In this document: piece by piece, positions 20,518 through 32,500 of the stretch
Numbering within the stretch: position 1 is the first letter of the stretch
How the letters are laid out: every line of letters begins with the position of its first letter
Assembly (NCBI GenBank): GCA_024349245.1
Contig: JALDNG010000026.1
Location: 482,501-546,500, forward strand
Source of the DNA: Neodontobutis hainanensis
Lineage: Eukaryota; Chordata; Actinopteri; Gobiiformes; Odontobutidae
Direction: 5' to 3'
Length of the DNA: 64,000 nt
Notes under the pieces: model-generated
Databases searched by the model: none
Told to the model about the DNA's origin: nothing
What the model saw: the letters and a program-made list of their open reading frames with translations, nothing else
Made by a program: the position numbers and the translations under genes

Positions 20518-23500
20518 CTGCACCCCAGCAGGAAAAGGAAAGTTAGCAAAAAGTGAAAGACGGCAGAAGAGGAGGAAGAAAAAAGAGATTATAATAACCA
20601 TAGAACAGTTGAAAAAAGCCAATACAACCAGGAGACAGATAAATGATAAAAGATAATGGATAACGTCCTCAAGGTGGAGATGTCTCACCTGTATCTGAGA
20701 GGTCCCTGAGAGATGAGCTGAGCGCTGTGCGTTTCAGGCCCTCACTCATTGAGCAGTTGTCATCAAAACTTGTTCTTCCCAAAGTGCCATTGACAACTTC
20801 ACTTTTAAGTCCTACACCACCCACCACACTTCCAGTCAGCAGGCTGGGACGCATCACACCTTTCTGTTTCTCTAACTCCGCTGAAAAACAGATGATATAG
20901 CAGAGTTTTAAATAAAATATAAACAAGGCCTGGTTGATCCTACTCATCTGCTGTAAAACTACAAACTGCATGTTTTATGTTATTATATTATCTGAACTGA
21001 TGGTGTATTTTTTTTAGTATACAGTTGACCTGAATGGAACACATTAGTCAAATTTATGCTTTTAATAATGTATAAATTTGTAAAAAATTTGCATATTATA
21101 AAATAAAATATTTTTTAGTTTCATAGAAGCCTGTCAAAGGGACCATTACTTCTTGTTTTATTACTTACTGTTTCTACGGCTTCCCAGAGCAGACAAGCTG
21201 GGAAATGCTGGAGAAAAAGTGCATGTTTTTTGAACATAGAATAATTAATGAATGATCGGTACACTGACAGATTAAAATGTCACCCCCATGGTGTGGTGCA
21301 GCAGCTTGTCTCTGCAGGGCTAAAGTAGGTGTTCATAAAAGGTGAGCAATCTACCATTTCACCACCAGATGTTGCCAAAAATTAAACACTGCGCTTTGAA
21401 CATCAAGGAGGAAAAACACCCTGTAATACTATATTATAATATTATCTAGTAGAAGGGGTGCTTACATTCCACTCTATATTTCTCCATCTCTTGCACTTCA
21501 GCAATACTCTCCCTGAGGTCGCTAACAAAGCGAGTGCGGTCTTGCTGACTGGGCGCCATAAAGACAATAAGAACTTTTCTTTCCCCACCCAGGACAGCTG
21601 AGGTCAGACGTATACCATGAGGGTAGTCTGTTAAAAGCCGAGAGAAATAGGGATTAAAAAATATTTATCCTGTTCAGTAAATACTGTTCTAAATGACACT
21701 GCAACAATTTATAATTAAATCTTACAAGAGTTCTGGAACATGTGCACTTGCATCTCAACCAAGGGGAACGATTGTCTGAAACTATAAGTCACTGAGGTTT
21801 TCTTCTTCTGGAAGATTTTGGTCACCTTTGAAAGAACACAGATGCTTATTGAAATTCCTTATTTTATCTATAGAAGTGGTAAAAATTGTAGAGAGTCTCA
21901 CCACTAGGAGGTCATTAAACAGGAAGACCTCTCGTTGATGCACTCCTGTCCTCTGAGGTCTGTTGGGGTCGGGTACCTCATAGAGCTGGCAGCAGCACAC
22001 CAGCCTACGATGTGGAAGGGACAGCACCTATACACACAAATACAAGACTTACATCAACAATTCAAAAGCATGCTACAAAGCCCAATATTCAGGTAATAAC
22101 ACTATATAGTTCTAATAATTATGCACTGAAGATGCTATAACTTACAGGCTTCTTTCCTACTATGACTCTTTCCACAGCCTGAACTTGGGACACATGGTCA
22201 TCATTTGTTCGCAATTCCCATTTCTGTATCCGCTGGTAGATTCCAACAAGCAAGTCCCTTGGAATATCCTGACCATTATCTACACCTTAAAAGAACAAGT
22301 TTATAAAAGATACATGAACGTTTACAAACTAAGGTATATCAATAGTACAGAGATTTCCGAGGAACCTTGTGATAAAACGTAAGAATATTTTTCATTATAT
22401 TTAGGAGCCACAATATTATTATACAGTATATATTGTGTCTATCTGGAGGCACCTCTTAGATTCTTGATGAAATCTTCTAGTTTCATCTTTCTTTCAGCTT
22501 TCACATTTGGACTGTACATATCTGTGTTGAGGAGGATTATGGCAAAAGCCAAGATGAAGATGGTGTCAGGGTTTTGAAACTGCCGGACAAGCGTTGGATT
22601 ACACACACAGTACCTCTGACTGAGAAATAGAAGAAAAAACAAGTTGTTAAAATAGACGCACACAGAACCATTTCATGGAACCTGTGTTCATAAAATGTCC
22701 CAAAAAGCACACACCTGAAAGCTTCAATGAGCCGTTCAACTTTCTGAGCTTCTCCTTGAACTTTAATCTGAGCCTGAAACTTTCTCAAAGCATCATCCAA
22801 GTCCATTCCTGAGAAATCCATCTCATCCACCACACAGCTGAAACACACAGCAGAGGTCACATTCATCTTTCTTATAGCATTCCCTTCAGGGAGCCATACA
22901 GACATGTCATGTAAGATGTTACATACAATTTATAGTATGTGTGAGTAAAGGTGAGGCAGGTCAAGATCGCACTAAGGTTCCATCCATTTGCAGCATACAC
23001 ATAGCATAAACTCCCCTGTATGCTATGACCACAACTGTGACTGTTTTACTGACTCAATAAGAGTGGCTCTTACTGATCTAAAATGTCCACAATTTCTTCA
23101 CTAATTAAATTTAGTTAATACTCACTCTAAAACATCTTTGTTAAACTGTTTTTGTCGATTTCCCAGAAACTCTCCAATCATTTGTCTGCTCAGGCCTTTC
23201 CGCTCGAGGATGAAGCGAGCAATCCCAACTGGAGTGTCAGATACAAAGCCTCTTTCTATAAGGTACTGGATCCCTTTCTCTGGCTTCCTGTAGTTGTTAG
23301 AATTTAAAATCTGTAAAACTGTGACAATAATATGATGTTATCTTCTGCTTATTATTACAGTCTTACTTGTTGAAGAGGTTCAGGCCTATGCGATACTGCC
23401 GTCTCTGCACTACATCGCTGTTGAAAGGCGGAGAGTCCCAGCTGTGGCGGCTCTCCCTCTGATAGGTCTGCTTGCCCAGGGGCGGCAGAGGCTCCCGTAG

Positions 23501-26500
23501 GCTGTCCTGGGACGACGAGCCAGAGCTGCAGTTGACTGTCTCATTGGAGTTGGTGGTGGAGTTGAGCGAGTCATTGTCACCGTCTGAGCAACAGGGCTGC
23601 TCCAGAGCACCAGGGGGCAGCACTGTGGAAGAGGAGGAGGATAGAGGCGTGGTAGGAGGCTGCTGGGGGGAGGATGAGGATGAGGGGGTGTCTGGGTACT
23701 GGTGGTGGTGAATGGGGTGGTGGTGATGGTGATGGTGTGCCACCACTTGGTGAGGAATGTGTGTGGGAATGGGCCTGCCGGGTGCTCGTGTCTGACCCTG
23801 GGCGGCTGCTGTAGAAGACGGGCGAGTTCCTGTATTGGGGGAGTGTTTCAGGGTTCCTTGAGGGGAGCCTGCTCCGACCCCAGACTCCTGCTCATAGACG
23901 AGCTGCCTGCTCAGAGAGCCACGGTCTGAACGGTCGCTCATATCCACTGAGCTGTCACTAGGTGGCTCTATTGTAAGTAAAGGCAGATGGGCACCCCTCA
24001 GTCTGTAATCCCGGCACTCTGTACATGGTGTGCTGCGGCGGCTGTTACTGCTTCCACCCCCCTCTGTGTCCCTGCTATCTTCACGCCCTCCGACACCACC
24101 CCCAGGACCCCAGTACTCTGTGTCCGTGCTGCTGGGTGCCCTGTCCAGGGATAAAGGAGATGACGGCATGCCATCATCCATGTAAAGGGTGACATCGCTG
24201 TATGATGTGGCTGTGCTGTCTCCATGCATACTGAGCCCCCCTCCAGGACCCCTGGCTCTTTCTCCCAAACCTCTCTGAGAAGACGGGTTACTGCTGCTGC
24301 TCCAAACACATTCCCCAAAGTCTTCACTTATCCCACCCCCCTCCCTGCTGCCCTCTTGGGAATCATTGCGACCCGTCCGGCAAGTAAGAGCATCATCAAT
24401 GGAATCAGCCAATGACTTCACCTGGAGAGAAAACAAAATTCAAGAGTTGCTGGCAGTGATCTCTTACGCAGTCTTTTCCCCAACCCATTAAGCATCTGAT
24501 GGCTAGATCTTAATTATAGATATGTCTTATCTCATTGTCATACCCGTTGTCCAAAAGTGATGCACTTTTGCTATTTTTTTAAGCAAAGACAGATGCAATT
24601 CATTTGAAAGGATACTACTGACTTTGAGTGCTATCATAGAAGAGTTACCTGCTTGGAGAAGGAGTCCTCCAGGTGGGTGTAGTCTCCAGGGCGGTCTGTG
24701 TCTGGGGAGTGAGGGGGGCCTATGGCAACACTGTGGGTGAAGTTAGTCTGTGTTTGTGCTTGTTGCTGAGGCTGGCGCTCATCAAAGGAATACTGCAGTC
24801 TCATGTTTGACAAGATGATCCGACGTGTCATGCGGCTCTCTGAAGCTGAGCTTCTGAGGCGCTCAAAGTTCTTATTCATGCGATACTGTCTGAAGGCTGT
24901 CTGAATGGTCCGAGCTGCTCTGCGACTCACAAAGGAGCCACCGTACTTTCTCTCCAGCATTTCCACCTGTAAGAGTGAGCACCATGTTATAAGAAAGACG
25001 AGTCATCACATTTTATTTAACTGGACTCTGGTGCTTATTCAGTACCTTTTTATCTTGCAGATCTGTTGAAAGCTCATAACTGTCAGAGAGAGCCTTGCAT
25101 CTTTTGTTCTCCTCTTCCTCCTGCTTGCGTAAGGCCAGACTGGCGGGTTGGTGGCGTGTTCGTAGCGCCCAGGCCAAGCTGGCAGAGTTGGAGGCCGACA
25201 CACATGTAGGGCCTCTGGAGCCTGTGGGAGTGCCGCTGGTGTCACTGTACCGCTCTGAGCCACGTAAGTATGGTGTCTGGCCAAAGGAGCTGTCTTTGTG
25301 GGTGCCCGTCTCTGGACACTTGGAGTCCCCTTCCACACTAAAAAGAGAAAGACAAGCTGTCAGAGGACTGTTACTAGAATTGTAAACTTAGATAAGAGAT
25401 AAATGGAAACTTACATGTACAGTTTTGAGCGGCGAGGATTTAGCCATCTCTTTGTGGAACTCATGGTAACCCAACAGTAGTTTATATAATGAAGTTAGGG
25501 AGTTGTACTTTAAACTAAAGCTAAATCAGAGATTAGTAAATTGACTACGCAACAGACATAAAGTCTTTCTCAGCTATCTTCTTTCTTTATTAAGTCCATA
25601 AGGATGAGTTAATGTACTACTAAGTTTAGCCAAGCCTTGTCTTGGTTACTCTCTGTTAGTGTCTTACATTATTTTCCCCCTTCCTTTTCTAAATTCCAAC
25701 TTAACATGCACAGCTAGTAAAGCCCATTTCAAAGAATTATCTGGCTAAAAATGCACTTCTTTGCTGCAAAACAGTGCAGACTGTACAGACCGGGTTGTTA
25801 TGGTAACAGCAGGTGTAAAAGCAACCTGTAGCTTTAAGAGCATTACAAAACACTGTAATTATCACATTGAGACAGATTCACTGTCACTTACGTCTTTACT
25901 TGAGAATGCTATTGGACAGAAGAAAAAAAACTGAAACAAAACTACAAAGTTTTTCAGTCAAAAGTTGAATTCAAACTCCAAGCTGTGTCATGATGTTCCA
26001 CAAATCCTTTAGTGCCCCGCTTTAGAAACAATCCAACAACATTTTCACAGTGTGTTTGTAAGAACAACTACAGTCACAAACTCCTTCCTACATTTCCTTC
26101 TTTTGTGTTTGCCACACCCTTTTAATCAGCAGTGCCCAGCTGACTGCACCATTCCATAAACAGGCAGACAGCAGGAATGCACATGGAAGCTTAGTTTCCT
26201 TCTTTTTTTTAGTCTGATTTGATTTTATTGCATGCACTTCAGCACAACAATTATAATGCATTGATTGCATGAATACAAAAATGGCAAAAAAGGTGCTAAA
26301 ATGTAATATATTTTTAATATTCAATATTCTCCACCCCTTTTTGAATTGTTGCTGTTCCTAAAAGGCTTCCTGTGTTAGTGATTCTTGGTCAGAACAAGAT
26401 GATATGGAAAAGGCATCTTAAAGTAAAACAACTTGAAGGTGTTTTTGAATAACAAATGCAACAGTTCTAGTTTTTGGCATGAGCAAAATGGAACATGTAC

Positions 26501-29500
26501 AAAGCAGGGTCTGTTCACAAGACTTCCCGTTACCAGCGTATTTTACAAATGTCATGCCTTTTATAAAAGGTACCATTCTGACATCTACAGGAAACCAACC
26601 AGGACAACAGCTAAACTCACTTTAAAAATAAATCTATGCTGTATTAAAAGAGAATTATTTGTTATTCTATTTTTAAACTTAGCAGTTCCTAAAAACAAAT
26701 TACTTTAAAAGTTTTTTTTTACCATGCAGTATCATTTATCATTCCTCCTCTTCTGCTCCTTAAATAGAGTAACTGAGAAGAGGGAGGGGGTTGCTTGGTG
26801 ACGGTTGCTGTGGGACCTTTGTGGGCGGCAAGGCAGTTGTTAGGATGAGAAGCGTAGTTGCTATGACGATGTATTTACTGTTATCATCATGGGGTGGGTG
26901 TTAAATATGCTTTATAGGTTGTGAATGACATTTTTTTATAATACTTGTCTTGGTAAAACATTTTAAACATGAATTTATTCATAAATTTATCAATTTCTAA
27001 GTGGATAATTTATATACTCGTCTTAATCTCTTTTGTATTAGAGCTTAATTTTGTCTTGGATAAGACAAGATGCTTAGAACTGCTGCCACAAGACTGTGTG
27101 AACAGTGCCAATAAAATACAGGGGACTCAATCTGGTGGTAACTTCCTGTCAGGCACATCTCACAAGTATATATGTAATCTCATCACAAGCTATTGCACTG
27201 TTGGAGAAGCAGTGCAACAGGTCTACTTTCATTTTTATTCATCACGTATAGCTGATTCTCCAGATATTTTAAATATTCCTTCTAACACCGGGTGCACTAA
27301 TCTCTCCACCACAGAGGAGCTTTGGCTGACTATTTAGATTAAACCAGAATAATCACAAAGAATTCCACAATAATTAACTTCACTAAAAGGTTTGTTGTAT
27401 AACTCATGTGTGGCCATATAGCAGCTGACCTCTGCAGCTCATTAATGTATGTAAGAAAGTTTGTATTCCTGTAACAGTGTCAGAGAGCTTCTCTCTGGAG
27501 GCTGCCTCATAAAGACTAACCCTGAACTTCAATACCTCCAAACATTTAATTAGAGCTAGTAACAGATAGTAAGAGTATTGTAAACAGTAAAGTGGTTTTT
27601 GATAGTGTTAGAATAATGGGCAAAATGTGGAGATATTGTCAAGATTGTGTAAAATGCAATGTCCCTGGCATAAGTAGGCCTCCAGAGCTGTTCTCATATA
27701 ATATTGATGTGCTGTTAATCTTGTGTGTGAAGAGCTGTGGTGGCTCTGACTGTGCCATCGAAGCCACAGCTGGACACCAAATCTTGGAGAATAACCCGAC
27801 AGCAGCCCGACCTGGAGACACCATTAACTGCAGCGATCCATCGGTTGACTCATTTCCTAATGACCATTGACTAAGTGCAGTTATTTCAAATCCTTTCTAA
27901 TCACTTCCACTCCAATTTTAGTTTTGATTTGTAACAAAAGATTATTAGACAGTTAGACATTAGCAGCCAAAAAGCCTTAAGCAACCCAGCAAATCAGCAT
28001 GGAGTGTATTAGATTTTATAGATATTTACTTTGATTGGGATCTGCAATTATGTTCCATGAAAGATTAGCTTTTGTCATAAGCTCCTATACAAGAACAATG
28101 TGTTCTCTCATTGGTGCATGTGATCACATTTTTCCAAAAGGGAAAATTGACAATGATATTATTCATGGTTATTATTCAAATGAGAAAATTCTTTAACGCC
28201 AACACGGTGTCCACTTTGCTGTCTCAAACTGTGACACACTGTTCACTTTTCCCTATAACCCTGAGGTTTAAATGTCATAAAAGAACAGATAAAAACCTTG
28301 TTCATTTATTTATTTATTTTGGTGGATCAGATTAAGGTTTTGCAGTGTTTTGTAATCACAAGAATCAAGATTAAGAGAAGACTTATACAGTAGACAAATA
28401 ACTGTGCACTCTCATCCTTCTCCAATAAAATGCTAACACTATTACATTTGGAAGCTATTTGTCATCTTTTGTCCGCCTGCACATAATGGCGACGGTGTAA
28501 TTTGGATTGCTTTGTTCTGTGCTTCCCTTATCTGACATTCAAAAGCAAAATTCAACTGTCAGCCATTCACATAATGACAGACCTGCAAATTTTACAAATC
28601 TATGCCACTAACTGTGACACTTCTATTGTTATTTACTTTCATAGAGTATTGCAATAACCTCAAAGGGGTTGGCATAACAACATGTTGAGCCTGAGAGTGG
28701 TATGAGAACTGTGATAGGCCCGCACACCTGCACAGGTGACTGACGGCAGAGCATTTATGACCCCACACTATAAATTACTGCTATTATTAAAAACAATAAT
28801 AGTTTGTGAATTGACCGGGCAAATACAAGCATTATTTAAAGATTACATTTAAAGTTTTAGTTATTGCAGAAAACACTAAATCAAGCCCAATAATGGACCT
28901 TGCATCAGCACACAGACCCAGCATTTAAATCCTATGGTGCGTAAACCATATTATCTCTTGCTGCGGCCAAATGAATTTCTCTGTGACATTATTCATATAA
29001 GACAAAACTGAAAAAAAGAGTTCTTACCATAATGCTAGTGCCACAGACTAGGTCCCACACAAACTGAAACAGTGCTAATAACAAACACACCCTCCTTCTG
29101 TCAGTGCTTTGCTTTCTTAGACACACACTTCCTGCAAAGCTCTACAGGCTACATTCTTGAAAGTCTTTTGACAGCAATGAACTTCCCTCAACTGGGCTTT
29201 TCCCCTCCTCCCCCAGTGGGTCACTCTGACACACATTCTCTTTATATGAGATAACACATAGACAAATCAAACTCACCGAATTAAAACAGATGCTTGAATA
29301 AAGTGGGTTCATTTATTGAAAAAGGGAGGGGAAATGTGAGAGACGTCGCTTGTGCCTTTATATTTCAGATATAAAGTATAAAATGAGATTTTTGAGCAGA
29401 TGGTGATGTCATGTAAAGTTTGCATGAATACAAGTAAAAGCAAAGATGTGGTTAGAAGCTGAGAAATATAACAGAGTTTATGATTTAGAAAATACTGGTA

Positions 29501-32500
29501 AGTGAGAAGAAACCCAAGATACAATTGATGAGAAAGAAGATTGTCAGTTGTCACTGTAATCATGACGTTAGAATTTGCAGGTCCAGAATATATTCTTGTT
29601 ACTCAGTAACTACGTAGACTTCCGGAGGATTTTATTATGCAAGATTTTACCAAGCAACAGCATTGCTATTAAGGATTTAGCACATTAATGTGAACCAGAG
29701 CCTATCCCAGCAGCTTTGGGCCTTAGGCGGGGTACAGCCTGGACAGTTATTCGCAGGGCTGGCATTTAGACATTGACACTGACAAACAACCATTCACTCT
29801 CACTTTCATTCACTAGGGACACTTTAGATTTGCCAATTGACCTGTACATGTGTTTGGGCGGTGGGAGGAAGCTGGAATACTCGGAGAGAACACACAATAA
29901 CACGGGAAAAACATAAAAGACCTCACAGAAAGGCCGGAGTTGGCCGAGGATGTTCGCATTTGATCTTGCAACCTTCTTGCTGTGAGGCATTAACTACCAC
30001 AGGGCAGCACTCTGACAACATTATCTAATAGGGCTCCTGTTTAGGTCTGAGAGCAATTCAACCTGCGCTACAGGAGCTTGTGACATGGTACAAAATGATA
30101 CAGTAGGCCAACCCAGGACAGCATTTTTGAGTCTTCAGTCTCTTTAATTGGCAAGCCATCAAGATGTATGTTTAAAGGTGAAGATGCTTCCAAGAAACAC
30201 GGTCGATTCTAAGTTCAACTGGTAAGAGAGCTGAGTTTTATATACCTCAGAGGGAGTGGTTTAAATTGAGACTATTGTGATTGGACAAAGTTTATGAAAG
30301 CTCATTTCTGAAAACCCTAGTTTCAATGTCATTAGTGGTTGTTAGGGTTGTGTTAGTGCTAGTGGAGGATCCATTACACTCCTGTGGCTCATTAGCATAA
30401 CCACTCCCTTCAGGTGTTAATGTGTGAAACTGTTTTGGTTTTTGGTTTCAACATACGTAAATGTAAATGTAAATGGGGTAAAGTTGAGTCTCAGTCCACC
30501 TCCTCTATTTAAGGAGAGTTGTTCTAATTTACAATAATGGCTTCATTAACTCTTCTCTCAAACCGCCTAGATACCTGGCCAATATTCGGACTATGCTGTC
30601 CTCAAAGGAATGCCCTTTCTCTTTGAGGTGGAGGTATACTGCAGTCTCAGGTCTACCAGGCCCCTTGGAGTTGATACAGTATATCCCCTGGTGAAAGGGC
30701 TGTATCATTTTACAGTCAAACAGATCATTGCTCTCTTGAATGCACTGGACAGCATAAACCATGTCCCTCTGTTTGTGAGTGGGGATCTTGTCTTTAGGGT
30801 GGACCCGTAAAGACCTGACAAGACTGAGAATATTGTCAGGTTTAAAGTGAATGGGAATGTTGTGTTTGTTTACTCTATGTTTCCTGCCCGTTGCACTTCC
30901 GTTGGGGTATTCACAGGCTCTCAGGGCTTCGTGGACATTCTGTTTTTCTTTCCGCTTTCCATTGGAGGTTGTGGGCACTTTGTTGTCTATGATTCCTAAC
31001 TTCAATCTTTTGTCCAATCACAGTAGAGTCCAGTAAAACCACTCCCTCTAAAGGATATATAAATCAGCTCTCTTACCAGTTGAACTTAGATTTGTTAGGT
31101 CTTCACCTTTAAACCTACGTACAGATGCTTTCTTTGAAACATTTTTATGAATATGTCCTGGATGACTGTGAACTTCCACAAACAACACTAACTATATAAT
31201 CCCTTTCAGGATGAGGGGCAGATGAATTGTATAAATATACATGTTACAAAAACAATCTTCCCAGAAATTTGTCTGTGTGACTTCATGAGTTCATTGTGTT
31301 TTTGTGACATAACTAGATGGGAAAAGTGGGTGTATAACATTCTAGCATTAGTGACACAACAGAGTAATTACGTTGCCATTACTTGACCATAAAAAAGAAA
31401 ATAGTGTCACAAATACTAGATTTGTTGAATAATCACAATGAACAAATGCTACATACATTGTAGTGTTGGAATTATATTGTACAATGGTTTGTGATAGGTC
31501 TGTATTGTAGTTTGCACAGATAACAAATAGTGACTTGGCATTGGATGTGACTCAACTCCAAGAAAAGCAACAGTCATGATGAGCAGACGACAGTAATGCA
31601 TTCTGACAGCGTGATATGGCTTAAAATAAATAACAAGAAATGCATCAGCAGAAGACACTTTACATTTCAGTGCACAAACCACTTGAGCAAATTAGGAAAG
31701 TGAGACACAAAGAGTTTGATGCATTTGTCTGTGGATGCAGTCAAAAGAAGCAACATTTGAGACAGCAAGGTCTCCTATTTGGCAGCATAAGTTGGGACAG
31801 ATTTTTCTCAGGTAAATGGGCGAGTCATTTCTGGATCACTCACACCCCTGGTCAGCGAGAAGAGGGGCTACTGCAGCCCGAGGCAGAACAACAGAACTGA
31901 TGGGCACCCTCATCCTCAGCCTCCTCTCTTGGGAAAACAACACAGGACAAGACAGAGAAAAAAGATCAAGGACTGCATAAGACATAAAACAGAAAAAAGC
32001 ACATACAAAGCACACTGAATGAGATTTGTGCATAGTATTTAGTTACATATTCTCCGTTGTAGAGAAATGGTAGATTAGGCAACGGGATAGTGTTGTAATG
32101 CCATTAGAGGGCAGTGTTGGATTGTCATGGACTGATGAGGGAGAAATGAGGGAAAAGAGAAGAGGAGAAAAAAGGGTGAGAAATCAGCAGGTTTACTTGT
32201 GACTCAGTGCATCTCAGTCTCTCAGCTTATTGAGAATGACTGCTCAGTCTTGCTCTGTGCGGGAAGTGAGGGGCCTAACTCTGTCTATTTGTCACATCTG
32301 CAAGTGGTAAGAGACTGAGGTACATGCACTTAGTGAGGATTTAAAGAGCAAGGAAATGGGACTGAGGTAATAATGACATACATTAAGTGGCGGCTGAGCA
32401 GGGATTGGGAGGCAGAATGCCTTTGGGAGAGTTGTGGGTGTCTACTGTATACTTTAGGCCTTGTAGTGGCCCTTACCTGCAGTCCTGCTGTAAGATTTGG

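Larger units (their letters stand above)
25465..32476 (-). other. iqsec2: iqsec2 first intron (long isoform), proximal part
   Basis: About 7 kb of AT-rich sequence. The first few hundred bases should contain the promoter of the short isoform, though no clear core element is visible. It contains the dispersed repeat at 29695-30010 and the Penelope-like remnant at 30162-31135. Otherwise I see only small unsupported open frames. Confidence 0.6.

Noticed and set aside
23472..23929. Plus-strand frames opposite the large iqsec2 exon
   Set aside because: Mirror of Ser/Pro/His low-complexity coding; no independent signal.
31836..31912. Segment on the minus strand with acceptor-like CCCAAG and donor-like GGGGT-GTGAGT in the iqsec2 intron
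   Set aside because: The strong donor leaves the wrong phase for iqsec2; only a weak alternative donor would fit, so no exon is called.
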